Shown piece by piece: positions 49,702 to 58,741 of a stretch of DNA of 64,000 bases (within the stretch, counting starts at the first letter, position 1; the number at the start of each line of letters is the position of its first letter). A program made the position numbers and the translations under genes. Under the pieces are notes generated by a model. The model made no database searches and was not told the DNA's origin. It saw nothing but the letters and a program-made list of their open reading frames with translations. Source of the DNA: Pseudoalteromonas sp049257235 (GTDB lineage Bacteria > Pseudomonadota > Gammaproteobacteria > Enterobacterales > Alteromonadaceae); the NCBI RefSeq assembly GCF_049257235.1, contig NZ_JBMMUF010000011.1, forward strand, positions 1-64,000, in the 5' to 3' direction.

Positions 49702-51963
49702 TTAGCTAGCATCTCGTAGCGTTACATCTTGACCGTCAGCTCGTGTCCCATCAGGACGCAGTAGGTTCATGTCAAAATCATACTCGTCTACGCGAATGGC
49801 TAACTCACGTTTGCGATTGTAATCAACCAGTGATGCATACTCTTGTGCATCAATCACATTCGCTGCCAATGCATTGTCGAGTGTTTGTACGAAGCGCACA
49901 CCAGAGCGAATTTGCTTAGACTTAATAGCCTTGCGTACTTTCGCCAGAGCATCTAGGTTAGCCAGCTTCGCCTTGTATGCTTGCTCATTGATATCATGAC
50001 CATCGCCCGGAGTCGGTTTTACAAGGTGCGTTAGCTGCGCTTTGATAGGGGTATCAAGCTGCGCTTGATGAGCAAGTTCGCGTACCAAATCATCACTAAT
50101 AGCCATTGTCTTGCGCCCATATTGCCACGTTAATACACGCATGAACTTGCGCGTCCCTGACGCTGGGAAGTTATCCAAGAAGCTATGCAGCGCTTGCTCT
50201 GCTTGGGCGATAGCCCAACGTGTTGCATAGTGGAAGTAAGGAGCGGCTTGTTCACGGTGCTCAGCACTTACTTTTTGCTCATAATATTTGATTGAAGCCA
50301 TCGCTGCATACATATAGCTCATTACGTCACCTAAACGTGCCGATAGCATCTCAGCTTGTTTCAGCTTACCGCCTAAAACAAGTAACGAGAAATCTGCATA
50401 TACAGCAAGGCGAGAAGATATCTTGTGCACTGCTTTTTCGTATTCACGCACTTCAGCTAGATCAGACGAACTTGGTGCACTAAATGGTAGTAGACCATTT
50501 TTGAACGCACGCAGTGCATTGGCGGTACTATAACCGACTGTTTTGCGCAGAATGCGATTAAATTTTGCATCAGCGTCTTTGTCTTGTGAGTGAATTGACT
50601 CTACCATGCTCTGCAAATAAGGATGGCAACGCATAACACCTTGACCGAAAATCATCAGGTTACGGGTAAGAATGTTTGCGCCTTCAACCGTAATAGCAAT
50701 TGGCTGCGCAACGTAGCCCGTTGCTAAGGTGTTTTGTGGTCCACGTTGAATCGCTTTACCGGCTTGAATATCCATTGCTGAATCTAGTACATCGCGACCA
50801 ATTTCAGTCATGTGGTATTTAGCGATCGCAGTGACAACGGACGGCTTCAACCCCATACCTAGACCTTCAGTAGTCAATACACGCATTGCTTCTTGCAAAT
50901 ACGTTTTGCCTGCGATGTCCGCAAGCTTCTCTTGAATACCTTCAAACTGACCAATGGCAAGACCGAACTGTTCACGCACAGCCGCATACTCAGCAGAGCC
51001 TTTGAATGCCACTTGAGACACCGACACACCAAGGGCTGGCAATGAGATACCACGACCTGCACCTAAACAGCTCACCAGCATCTGCCAACCACGGCCAATG
51101 TTCTTTTGACCACCGATAATGAAGTCCATCGGGATAAATACTTTTTCACCGCGCGTTGTGCCGTTGTAGAAACGCACACCCATTGGGTCATGGCGATTGC
51201 CCAGCTCAACGCCTGGGTGGTCGTGCGGGATCAATGCACAGGTAATACCAAGGTCTTCTTTATCACCCAGCAGTTTATTTGGATCTTGCACCTTAAATGC
51301 TAAGCCAAGTACCGTGGCAATAGGTGCGAGCGTGATGTAGCGTTTGTCCCATGTTACTTCAAGGCCAAGCACCGTCTCGCCATTGAACTGGCCTTCTTTA
51401 ACAACACCGATGTCAGGAATACCACCCGCATCTGAACCTGCTTCAGGGCTAGTAAGTGCGAAACATGGAATATCGCGGCCATTCGCTAGACGCGGCAAGT
51501 AATGATTTTGCTGCTCTTGTGTGCCGTAATGAAGTAATAGTTCGCCTGGGCCTAACGAGTTGGGAACCATCACAGTTACAGCAACCGCTGAAGACTTGGT
51601 TGAGATAGTGGCAACAATTGTCGAGTTTGCATAAGGGCTAAACTCGAGACCACCAAATTTTTTCGGGATGATAAGCGAAAAGAAACGTTCTTTTTTAAGA
51701 AAATCTAAAATGTGATCAGGCAAATGTGTGCCTGATTGGATTTCAGACTCATCGATCATTTCCAGAAGCTGTGCCACTGGACCATCAAGGAATGCTTGTT
51801 CTTCTTGACTCAATGTTGCCGCAGGTACATCACGTAGTGCTGCGAAATCCGGTTTACCTTGGTAAATAGAACCTTCTAACCACACGTCACCCGCATCAAG
51901 TGCTTCTTGTTCTGTGATTGAAATACTAGGAAGAATTTTTTTTAAATTTGTACGTAAGCTCAT
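49702..51963 (-). CDS. fadE: Acyl-CoA dehydrogenase FadE
   Basis: The product has 753 residues, shorter than E. coli FadE (about 814) but of the same long type. It starts at the ATG at 51963, since the frame upstream begins with TTG-GTT. Acyl-CoA dehydrogenase blocks are IIPKKFGGLEFSPYANS, CFALTSPEAGSDAGGIPD (about 170-190), GNRHDPMGVRFYNGTTRGEKVFIP and a long C-terminal DUF1974-type domain with KLKQAEMLSARLGDVMSYMY. It catalyses the first, FAD-dependent step of fatty-acid beta-oxidation. Two FadR-like operators lie upstream. Confidence 0.92.
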   Translation of the reverse strand: MSLRTNLKKILPSISITEQEALDAGDVWLEGSIYQGKPDFAALRDVPAATLSQEEQAFLDGPVAQLLEMIDESEIQSGTHLPDHILDFLKKERFFSLIIPKKFGGLEFSPYANSTIVATISTKSSAVAVTVMVPNSLGPGELLLHYGTQEQQNHYLPRLANGRDIPCFALTSPEAGSDAGGIPDIGVVKEGQFNGETVLGLEVTWDKRYITLAPIATVLGLAFKVQDPNKLLGDKEDLGITCALIPHDHPGVELGNRHDPMGVRFYNGTTRGEKVFIPMDFIIGGQKNIGRGWQMLVSCLGAGRGISLPALGVSVSQVAFKGSAEYAAVREQFGLAIGQFEGIQEKLADIAGKTYLQEAMRVLTTEGLGMGLKPSVVTAIAKYHMTEIGRDVLDSAMDIQAGKAIQRGPQNTLATGYVAQPIAITVEGANILTRNLMIFGQGVMRCHPYLQSMVESIHSQDKDADAKFNRILRKTVGYSTANALRAFKNGLLPFSAPSSSDLAEVREYEKAVHKISSRLAVYADFSLLVLGGKLKQAEMLSARLGDVMSYMYAAMASIKYYEQKVSAEHREQAAPYFHYATRWAIAQAEQALHSFLDNFPASGTRKFMRVLTWQYGRKTMAISDDLVRELAHQAQLDTPIKAQLTHLVKPTPGDGHDINEQAYKAKLANLDALAKVRKAIKSKQIRSGVRFVQTLDNALAANVIDAQEYASLVDYNRKRELAIRVDEYDFDMNLLRPDGTRADGQDVTLRDAS

Positions 51964-51967
51964 AACC

Positions 51968-51984
51968 AACTCATCTGACCAGTT
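51968..51984 (-). promoter_or_regulatory. FadR-like operator 1 at the fadE start
   Basis: Read on the minus strand, AACTGGTCAGATGAGTT matches the palindromic FadR pattern AACTGGTCNGACCAGTT at all but two of the specified positions. It overlaps the ribosome site and lies 4 bp from the ATG, so binding would block translation-initiation-region transcription. The regulator is inferred from pattern memory. Confidence 0.55.
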
Positions 51985-52023
51985 AATATACCCTATATTA
52001 CGTCATAAAAATGGCAATAGATC

Positions 52024-52040
52024 AATTGGTCCAACCAGTT
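52024..52040 (-). promoter_or_regulatory. FadR-like operator 2 upstream of fadE
   Basis: Read on the minus strand, AACTGGTTGGACCAATT has an intact TGGTnnnACCA palindromic core. Its centre is 56 bp from operator 1. Two FadR sites flanking a promoter would give long-chain acyl-CoA-responsive repression. Confidence 0.55.
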
Positions 52041-52289
52041 TTTTTAACACTATATTTATAACTTATTTTCGCTATGGCACGCGAACACGCGCCAACACTG
52101 AGTTTGAGCGAACACGTGTACGCACAAAAAAATAAAAATTTTTTCTCTCATTTTATAGTGAGACCCAAAAAATGGGGGCTTGGATGGTAGTAGTATGAAG
52201 ATAAGTAGCGCTAAAGGGAGGCCATGTGTGACAGCCTAACAACACGCTCTCACACCCTATTTAAACAGATTCAGGCGTTATTACCCCGG

Positions 52290-52751
52290 TTAAAAAATTG
52301 CAGTTGATGCGTTTAATGCACTTATTAAATCTTGCGGTGTAATGGCTATCTCAACGCCTCGTTTGCCACCACTGACATAAATACAGGCTTGCTGCATGGC
52401 CTTTTCGTGTAAGTACACTTGCAAACGCTTCTTTTGGGCAAAAGGGCTTACCCCTCCGAGCACGTATCCTGTGATCCGTTCAACATCTGCCGCTTTGGCC
52501 ATGTGCGCCTTCTTAGTGCCTGCGGCTTTCGCTATCAACTTCATATTTACTTGCTGATTTACAGGGGTAATGGCAACGATAAAGTCATGCTCAGCCGTTT
52601 CTAGCACTAAGGTTTTAAAAACAGCCTCAATAGCAAGATTAAGTTGTTGCACAACCTCTAAACCATAGTTATCTGTATGTGGGTTGTGCTCAAAGCTCAA
52701 CAATTCAAAGTGCACCTTGTTCTTTTTTAGGAAATTCACCGCAGGGGTCAT
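52290..52751 (-). CDS. ybaK: Cys-tRNA(Pro)/Cys-tRNA(Cys) deacylase YbaK
   Basis: The product has 153 residues from the ATG at 52751. A longer frame from 52817 adds a non-family leader. The motifs AVNFLKKNKVHFELLSFEHNPHTDNYGLEVVQQL and VERITGYVLGGVSPFAQKKRLQVYL are YbaK/ProX editing-domain blocks, with the conserved Lys in FKTLVLE. It hydrolyses mischarged Cys-tRNA(Pro) in trans. The gene stands alone. Confidence 0.9.
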   Translation of the reverse strand: MTPAVNFLKKNKVHFELLSFEHNPHTDNYGLEVVQQLNLAIEAVFKTLVLETAEHDFIVAITPVNQQVNMKLIAKAAGTKKAHMAKAADVERITGYVLGGVSPFAQKKRLQVYLHEKAMQQACIYVSGGKRGVEIAITPQDLISALNASTAIF

Positions 52752-52951
52752 GTGGGTACCAAAAATCATCCTAGTGAGTGAATAGCATACAAGGCTCTCA
52801 TGAAAAATAAAATGCAATTAAATCAAGCCCACACATCGATTGTAATACCCGATTAAATCTAAAAATGCCTGCTGTAGACTATGGCCAATTGAGTGCTCTT
52901 GGAGTTTTTCCACTAAAGTTAAGGTATGTCTTCCCAAAGCATGAGGTGATT

Positions 52952-53170
52952 ATGCATGTTCGACGATTTCGCACTGTGACTCTGTTCGCGGTGTGCGCAC
53001 TGTTGACATGGTTGGTGCATGCCGAATACAACTATTGGGATCATCAGCGCCAATGCGTCATGCGCTGCGAGCAGTTGACTCAGGAAAAGATGGCGATAAG
53101 GGATATTCACTACAGTGAAAATTCAAATATGTGTCGCTGTGATTCAGGTATTGCAGTATTGCTCAATTGA
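52952..53170 (+). CDS. Small secreted cysteine-containing protein, hypothetical
   Basis: The product has 72 residues from the ATG at 52952, which has GAGGTG 3-8 nt upstream. A longer frame from 52865 is an implausible N-terminal extension. A signal peptide ends at VHA (about 24). The mature part (about 48 residues) has four Cys in CVMRCE and MCRCD, suggesting two disulfides or metal binding. I recognise no family. It ends at the bidirectional terminator shared with dnaJ. Confidence 0.6.
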   Translation: MHVRRFRTVTLFAVCALLTWLVHAEYNYWDHQRQCVMRCEQLTQEKMAIRDIHYSENSNMCRCDSGIAVLLN

Positions 53171-53188
53171 GTAATATCGCAGACATAA

Positions 53189-53212
53189 AAAAAGCGCCCG
53201 TAGGCGCTTTTT
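53189..53212. terminator. Bidirectional intrinsic terminator between small secreted protein and dnaJ
   Basis: AAAAAGCGCC (53189-53198), loop CGTA, GGCGCTTTTT (53203-53212). The perfect stem has T-tracts in both directions. Confidence 0.9.
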
Positions 53213-53234
53213 ATACTAGTCAGTAGAACTGCAT

Positions 53235-54365
53235 TTACTTGGTCAAATCATCAAAGAACTTTTTCACCCCGTCAAAGAAGCCTTTCTCCTTTGGACGATA
53301 TTTTGAGCTATCTTTGCCCATGCTCTTTTCTAACTGCTCCAACAATTCTTTTTGTTCGCTGTTAAGGTTAACCGGTGTTTCGATGACCACTTTACAGATC
53401 AAATCGCCTACTGCACCTGAGCGCACTGACTTCACACCTTTAGAACGCATACGGAACATTTTACCCGTTTGTGACTCAGCTGGAATTTTCAGTTTTGCTC
53501 GACCATCAAGGGTCGGCACTTCTATCTCACCACCTAATGCCGCTGTAGTGAAACCGATTGGCACTTCACAGTACAGGTTGTTACCATCGCGCACAAAAAT
53601 TGGGTGTTCGCGCACACTCACCTGAACATACAAATCACCCGATGGCGCACCATTTGCACCTGCTTCACCTTCACCTGAGAGGCGAATACGATCCCCAGTA
53701 TCAACGCCCGCAGGGATTTTCACTGATAACGTTTTGGTTTTCTCTACGCGGCCTTGGCCATGGCAACTGTTACACGGATCAGAGATAACTTGGCCTGAGC
53801 CCTGACAGGTAGGACAGGTTTGCTGCACTGCAAAGAAGCCCTGGCGCATTTGCACCTGACCAGCGCCGTGACAGGTGCCACAGGTTTTAGGCTTAGATCC
53901 TGCTTTGGCACCTGAACCATCACACGGCTCACAACCAACCCAAGTCGGTACTTTGATCTCAACTTCTTTACCGCGCACAGCCTCTTCAAGACTGAGTTCC
54001 ATGTTGTAACGTAAATCAGCACCACGTTGTTGACGCGATTGACGGCGTCCGCCGCCGAAGATATCACCGAATACATCACCGAAAATATCGCCAAAGTCGC
54101 CACCGCCACCGAAGCCACCGTGACCACCACCGCCGCCTTGTTCGAAGGCCGCGTGACCGTATTGATCATAAGTTTGGCGCTTTTGCGCATCGCCTAGGAT
54201 CTCGTACGCTTCTTTTACTTCTTTGAACTTGGTTTCAAGTTCTTTATCGCCGGCAGTACGATCCGGGTGATATTTCATCGCCAGGCGCTTGTAAGCCTTT
54301 TTAATGTCACGTTCACTGGCGTCTTTTGCAACACCCAGTACTTCGTAATAATCGCGTTTTGACAT
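53235..54365 (-). CDS. dnaJ: Chaperone protein DnaJ
   Basis: The product has 376 residues from the ATG at 54365. A GTG three codons earlier is less likely. It has an N-terminal J domain with HPD in AMKYHPDRTAG (about 33), a Gly/Phe-rich linker (about 77-110), four CxxCxGxG-type zinc repeats (about 145-205: CEPCDGSG, CGTCHGAG, CPTCQGSG, CNSCHGQG) and the C-terminal substrate domains. It stimulates DnaK ATPase and delivers unfolded clients. It lies 82 bp downstream of dnaK with a hairpin between. Confidence 0.97.
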   Translation of the reverse strand: MSKRDYYEVLGVAKDASERDIKKAYKRLAMKYHPDRTAGDKELETKFKEVKEAYEILGDAQKRQTYDQYGHAAFEQGGGGGHGGFGGGGDFGDIFGDVFGDIFGGGRRQSRQQRGADLRYNMELSLEEAVRGKEVEIKVPTWVGCEPCDGSGAKAGSKPKTCGTCHGAGQVQMRQGFFAVQQTCPTCQGSGQVISDPCNSCHGQGRVEKTKTLSVKIPAGVDTGDRIRLSGEGEAGANGAPSGDLYVQVSVREHPIFVRDGNNLYCEVPIGFTTAALGGEIEVPTLDGRAKLKIPAESQTGKMFRMRSKGVKSVRSGAVGDLICKVVIETPVNLNSEQKELLEQLEKSMGKDSSKYRPKEKGFFDGVKKFFDDLTK

Positions 54366-54399
54366 ATCTACCACTTTTCAAAAATTCTAGAAACACTAA

Positions 54400-54431
54400 G
54401 GGCGCGTCAAGCTCATTCGCAAGCGCGCCCC
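54400..54431 (-). promoter_or_regulatory. Intercistronic hairpin between dnaK and dnaJ
   Basis: GGGCGCG (54400-54406) and CGCGCCC (54424-54430) form a strong hairpin (with extra TCAAGC/GCAAGC-like arms) without a following T-tract. It probably stabilises the dnaK mRNA end or attenuates dnaJ. It is not a full terminator. Confidence 0.5.
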
Positions 54432-54447
54432 GTGTGCAACAAGCTAA

Positions 54448-56370
54448 TTACTTGTCGTCTTTTACTTCTTCAAACTCAGCGTCAACAACATCGTCGTCTT
54501 GCTTGGCTTGTTGCTGGCCTTGCGCACCTGCATCAGCACCACCTTGCTGCTGGGCTTTCGCTTGCGCGATTTCCATTAGCTTTTGTGACTTTTCGATTAG
54601 CGCCTGAGTTTTAGCATCGATTTCTTCTTTGCTTTCACCCTTGATTGCTGTTTCTAGCTCAGCAACGGCTGCTTCGATTGCTTCTTTGTCTTCTGCTGGA
54701 AGTGCATCGCCTGCTTCTTCGATTTGCTTGCGTGTACCGTGAACCATCGCATCAGCTTGGTTACGTGTAGTAACAAGCTCTTCGAACTTTTTATCTTCTT
54801 CGGCATTCGCTTCTGCGTCACGCACCATTTTTTCTACTTCTTCATCGCTTAGACCTGAAGAAGCTTGGATTGTGATCTTCTGCTCTTTACCTGTGTCTTT
54901 GTCTTTCGCAGATACGTGTAGGATACCATCAGCATCAACATCGAAAGTCACTTCGATTTGCGGCTCACCACGGCGTGCTGGACGGATACCTTCAAGGTTG
55001 AACTGACCCAGCGACTTGTTGTCTGCTGAACGCTTACGCTCACCTTGTAGTACGTGAATTGTTACTGCGTTTTGGTTGTCTTCAGCAGTTGAGAAAGTTT
55101 GTGACTTCTTCGTTGGAATCGTCGTGTTTTTCTCGATTAACGCTGTCATAACCTGCCCCATTGTCTCGATACCTAGAGACAGAGGGATAACGTCTAGTAG
55201 TAGTACGTCTTTTACATCACCTGCTAATACACCACCTTGAACCGCAGCACCTACAGCTACTGCTTCATCAGGGTTAACGTCTTTACGAGGCTCTTTACCA
55301 AAGAACTCAGCAACCGTCTTTTGTACAAGAGGCATACGTGTTTGACCACCTACAAGGATGATGTCGTTTACATCACCTACAGATAGGTCTGCATCAGCAA
55401 GTGCTTTCTTAAGCGGCTCGATTGACTTAGTTACTAGGTCTTCAACAAGTGACTCAAGTTTTGCACGCGTTAGCTTCACGTTCATGTGCTTAGGACCTGT
55501 TGCATCTGCTGTTACGTATGGCAGATTTACTTCCGTTTGCTGTGCACTTGAAAGCTCGATTTTTGCTTTTTCAGCAGCTTCTTTAACACGCTGCATCGCT
55601 AGCGGATCGGTGCGAAGGTCAATACCTTGTTCTTTTTTGAACTCATCTACTAGGTAGTTGATAACGCGGTTATCGAAGTCTTCACCACCTAAGTGCGTGT
55701 CACCGTTCGTCGCAAGAACTTCAAATGTGTGCTCGCCTTCAACTTCATCAATCTCGATGATTGAGATATCGAATGTACCACCACCTAAGTCATACACTGC
55801 AACAACGTTGTCGCCTTGTTTGCGGTCCATACCGTAAGCAAGTGCCGCAGCTGTAGGCTCGTTAATGATACGTTTTACGTCAAGACCTGCGATACGACCT
55901 GCGTCTTTCGTTGCTTGACGCTGTGAATCGTTGAAGTATGCAGGAACTGTGATAACTGCGCCTGTTACTTCTTCACCAAGGTAATCCTCAGCGGTCTTTT
56001 TCATTTTCTTAAGCACTTCTGCAGAAATTTGTGGTGCAGCGCGCTTCTCACCTTTTACTTCAACCCATGCATCACCATTGTCTGCTTTAACAATTTTGAA
56101 TGGCATGATGCCGATGTCGCGTTGAACTTCTTCGTCTTCAAAACGACGACCGATCAAACGCTTGATAGCGAATAATGTATTTGTAGGGTTTGTTACCGCC
56201 TGACGTTTCGCCGGCTGACCTACTAGCGTTTCACCGTCTTCAGTGAACGCAATAATAGAAGGGGTAGTGCGATCGCCCTCTGCGTTTTCAATTACGCGTG
56301 GCTTATCACCGTCTAGTACCGCTACACACGAGTTAGTAGTACCTAAGTCGATTCCAATAATCTTACCCAT
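54448..56370 (-). CDS. dnaK: Chaperone protein DnaK (Hsp70)
   Basis: The protein has 640 residues. An N-terminal nucleotide-binding domain has IIGIDLGTTNSCVAV (3-17), DLGGGTFDISI (about 194) and VGGQTRMP (about 340). A substrate-binding domain follows after a LLLDVIPLSLGIET linker (about 390), and a C-terminal acidic tail ends EEVKDDK. It folds and disaggregates proteins with DnaJ and GrpE. It is the first gene of the dnaKJ operon behind a sigma-32-type promoter. GrpE is not in this window. Confidence 0.98.
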   Translation of the reverse strand: MGKIIGIDLGTTNSCVAVLDGDKPRVIENAEGDRTTPSIIAFTEDGETLVGQPAKRQAVTNPTNTLFAIKRLIGRRFEDEEVQRDIGIMPFKIVKADNGDAWVEVKGEKRAAPQISAEVLKKMKKTAEDYLGEEVTGAVITVPAYFNDSQRQATKDAGRIAGLDVKRIINEPTAAALAYGMDRKQGDNVVAVYDLGGGTFDISIIEIDEVEGEHTFEVLATNGDTHLGGEDFDNRVINYLVDEFKKEQGIDLRTDPLAMQRVKEAAEKAKIELSSAQQTEVNLPYVTADATGPKHMNVKLTRAKLESLVEDLVTKSIEPLKKALADADLSVGDVNDIILVGGQTRMPLVQKTVAEFFGKEPRKDVNPDEAVAVGAAVQGGVLAGDVKDVLLLDVIPLSLGIETMGQVMTALIEKNTTIPTKKSQTFSTAEDNQNAVTIHVLQGERKRSADNKSLGQFNLEGIRPARRGEPQIEVTFDVDADGILHVSAKDKDTGKEQKITIQASSGLSDEEVEKMVRDAEANAEEDKKFEELVTTRNQADAMVHGTRKQIEEAGDALPAEDKEAIEAAVAELETAIKGESKEEIDAKTQALIEKSQKLMEIAQAKAQQQGGADAGAQGQQQAKQDDDVVDAEFEEVKDDK

Positions 56371-56419
56371 GAATCTTCTCCAACTTCAAAAATCTGTTTA
56401 CATGTTTGATGTCTACTAG

Positions 56420-56445
56420 ATAGGGGTCAGTTTTGCTAATTCAAG
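56420..56445 (-). promoter_or_regulatory. Sigma-32 heat-shock promoter of dnaK
   Basis: On the minus strand, CTTGAAT (56445-56439) is followed after 12 bp by CCCCTAT (56426-56420). It matches the RpoH consensus (CTTGAAA, spacer 12-15, CCCCATnT) with the C-rich minus-10. It lies about 50 bp upstream of the dnaK ATG. Confidence 0.85.
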
Positions 56446-56555
56446 CGCGATGCATAAAAAAATTTCGTTTTTTTGTCATTTTTTTTCATTTCGCCCCTCT
56501 ACAAAGGAAATTTTGCGGTTAAACTGGTCGGACGAGAATAAAAAGGGATCGAATT

Positions 56556-57347
56556 ATGACTTTTGATGAACTCATGGCATTAGTAAGTGAGGACGATGTA
56601 CAAACTCTGCAATTTCCAGAGTCTTGGACACAAGGAAGAACTGCTTTTGGTGGCTTGTCATGTGCATTTGCATTGCAATCAATGTTACTGCATTGCCACG
56701 ATGAACGTACATTGCGTTCATTTAGCGCACAATTCATTGGCCCTATCGCTCCCAATGAGCCATTTACTCTGGCTTTTAATTTGCTCCGAGAGGGTAAAAA
56801 TTCAAGTCAATACGCAGCAACAATCACCCAACATGACCAAGTATGTTTAACAGTTCAAGGGCTATTCGCCAAAGACCGCCGTTCAATTGTTGAAGTACCC
56901 TATGCGCATGTCGTCGACAAACCAGCTGCAAACCCGCAGCAATGCCTTCCTTATGTCAAAGGTGTGATGCCGAACTTCTTTCAATATGTTGATTTAAACC
57001 TTGTCGAAGGTGGTATGCCTTACAGTGGCACACAATGTACGGATTTAAGTGGCTGGATGCGTTTTAAAGAACAATCTCACAATTACAATTGGACGCATTT
57101 AATTGCGCTGATCGACGCTTGGCCACCATCACAATTGCAAGTATTCCCTACCCCCGCCCCTGCGAGCAGTATGAGCTGGCACGTGGAGTGTCTGCACCTG
57201 CCCGAAATTAATGCGCACGACTGGGTCGGCGTGGATATTAGTACAACTGCAGCACACAACGGTTATGCCTATGAGGACGCTACGCTCTATAGTGAGTCAG
57301 GTGCAGTGATCGCACAAAGCAAACAAACGGTCGCATTATTCGCTTAA
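56556..57347 (+). CDS. TesB-like acyl-CoA thioesterase
   Basis: The 263-residue double hot-dog protein has FPESWTQGRTAFGGLSCAFALQSML (about 20-44) and LIALIDAWPPSQL (about 183-195), typical of the TesB/acyl-CoA thioesterase II-like family. It should hydrolyse medium- or long-chain acyl-CoA in the cytoplasm. AGGGA lies 9 nt upstream of the ATG. It diverges from dnaK. Confidence 0.85.
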   Translation: MTFDELMALVSEDDVQTLQFPESWTQGRTAFGGLSCAFALQSMLLHCHDERTLRSFSAQFIGPIAPNEPFTLAFNLLREGKNSSQYAATITQHDQVCLTVQGLFAKDRRSIVEVPYAHVVDKPAANPQQCLPYVKGVMPNFFQYVDLNLVEGGMPYSGTQCTDLSGWMRFKEQSHNYNWTHLIALIDAWPPSQLQVFPTPAPASSMSWHVECLHLPEINAHDWVGVDISTTAAHNGYAYEDATLYSESGAVIAQSKQTVALFA

Positions 57348-57363
57348 TGATACGTTTGCACAC

Positions 57364-57385
57364 GAGCCTGCCACAGCGCAGGCTC
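57364..57385 (+). terminator. Hairpin terminator after the thioesterase gene
   Basis: GAGCCTGC (57364-57371), loop CACAGC, GCAGGCTC (57378-57385). The stem is strong but the following TCTTCC tract is weak, so efficiency is uncertain. Confidence 0.6.
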
Positions 57386-57511
57386 TCTTCCTAAGCGAAC
57401 ATTCAGTTTATCTTAGTACTTCGCTTATATTTCATCACCTTACAACGCTAGGATTTCATTGCTAAAACAGCTATTCTTTAGCTTATCTAACGCTATTACC
57501 TACGAGAACAC

Positions 57512-58741
57512 ATGCACATAGCTTGCTCGCATTGCGACTATATCGCCTCTATCGAAGAGCCGCTTAGTGCAAATCATGTGGCTCACTGTCCACAATGCCA
57601 TAGTGTGTTGTTGAAAAGCAGCGACAACAACGACACTCAAGTAGTAGCTCTGAGTATCAGTGCCGTTGTGCTTCTGCTGAGCTCAGTGTTCTACCCCTTT
57701 TTGTCTTTTTCCAGCAACGGTTTAACACAAACCATCACCTTACCTGACGCAGGGCGCATGCTGTTTAACTATGACAGTGCAGCACTTGGGGTATTTATTG
57801 ATTTGAGTATTATTGCCCTTCCTTTGTTAATGCTGTTGTTGCTCATTCCTATGCATATGGGCTTACTCAATGCCATCCCTAAATCTTGGGGCAGACGCAT
57901 ACTTAAATTTACCCAAGCGTTGGAACTTTGGGTTATGTCAGAGATTTTCCTTGTTGGTGTGTTGATCAGCATGGTCAAGATCATGAGCTTGGCTGATGTA
58001 TCTTTTGGTCACAGCTTTTGGGCGTATGTTGGCTTTGTTATTTGTTACAGCTGGGCTTTTTGTAAAGTTAATCATGCGCGATTATGGCAGCAAATAATGC
58101 CATATCAACATATTGAGCCATTGCAAGGACCAAGAGCGATAGACTCACAGTTAAGAGCGTGCCACATTTGCCATCAACTCAGTAGCGATAAGCGCTGTCC
58201 GCGCTGCCATACACGCACATCTATCAGGCACAATCAGAGCGTACAAAAGGCTGCGGCGTGGCTTGCGACGTCAGTTTTACTGTATATACCCGCTAATGTG
58301 CTGCCCATCATGTACACCATTAGTCTGGGAGATAAAGAACCATCGACCTTAATAGGTGGCGTAATTTTATTGTGGCAAGCAGGCTCATACCCGATTGCGT
58401 CAATTATCTTTTTAGCGAGTGTGGTCGTGCCGTTTGCAAAAGCACTCGTTTTAGGGACATTGTGTGTTATGGTTTATCAACGTCTGGGACCACGTTCTAA
58501 AGTCTACACTCGGCTATATCAAGTCACTGAATTTATTGGGAAGTGGTCTATGATTGATGTGTTTGTGGTCGCTATTTTAGTCGCCCTAGTGCAACTTGGA
58601 AATTTAATGACAGTAGAGCCTGGTTTAGGGGCACTGTGTTTTGGCGCCATGGTAGTTTGCCAAATGTTGGCCGCCCATGCGTTTGACCCGCGTTTAATTT
58701 GGGATTCACCTGAGCAGGTAAAGAGAGTAGTGAATGACTAA
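57512..58741 (+). CDS. pqiA: Intermembrane transport protein PqiA
   Basis: The protein has 409 residues with two copies of a module: a zinc-ribbon (C5, C8, C26, C29 in the first; CHICHQLSSDKRCPRCH at about 216-232 in the second) followed by four transmembrane helices. Hydrophobic segments lie at about 45-67, 88-112, 145-170 and 183-200, and again after 250. It is the inner-membrane partner of the MCE protein PqiB, which may pass phospholipid between inner and outer membrane. It overlaps pqiB by 8 bp. Confidence 0.9.
   Translation: MHIACSHCDYIASIEEPLSANHVAHCPQCHSVLLKSSDNNDTQVVALSISAVVLLLSSVFYPFLSFSSNGLTQTITLPDAGRMLFNYDSAALGVFIDLSIIALPLLMLLLLIPMHMGLLNAIPKSWGRRILKFTQALELWVMSEIFLVGVLISMVKIMSLADVSFGHSFWAYVGFVICYSWAFCKVNHARLWQQIMPYQHIEPLQGPRAIDSQLRACHICHQLSSDKRCPRCHTRTSIRHNQSVQKAAAWLATSVLLYIPANVLPIMYTISLGDKEPSTLIGGVILLWQAGSYPIASIIFLASVVVPFAKALVLGTLCVMVYQRLGPRSKVYTRLYQVTEFIGKWSMIDVFVVAILVALVQLGNLMTVEPGLGALCFGAMVVCQMLAAHAFDPRLIWDSPEQVKRVVND

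Larger units (their letters stand above)
51964..52289. other. Intergenic region upstream of fadE
   Basis: About 325 bp hold the two FadR-like operators and AT-rich promoter sequence. From about 52170 on there is a plus-strand 27-codon frame (ATG at 52224, GGGAGG just upstream) that runs into the ybaK 3' end. No family is recognised, and it is not annotated as a gene. Confidence 0.5.

Noticed and set aside
58280..58296. CTGTATATACCCGC, resembling a LexA half-site inside pqiA
   Set aside because: The second arm (ACAG) is missing and it lies within coding sequence.
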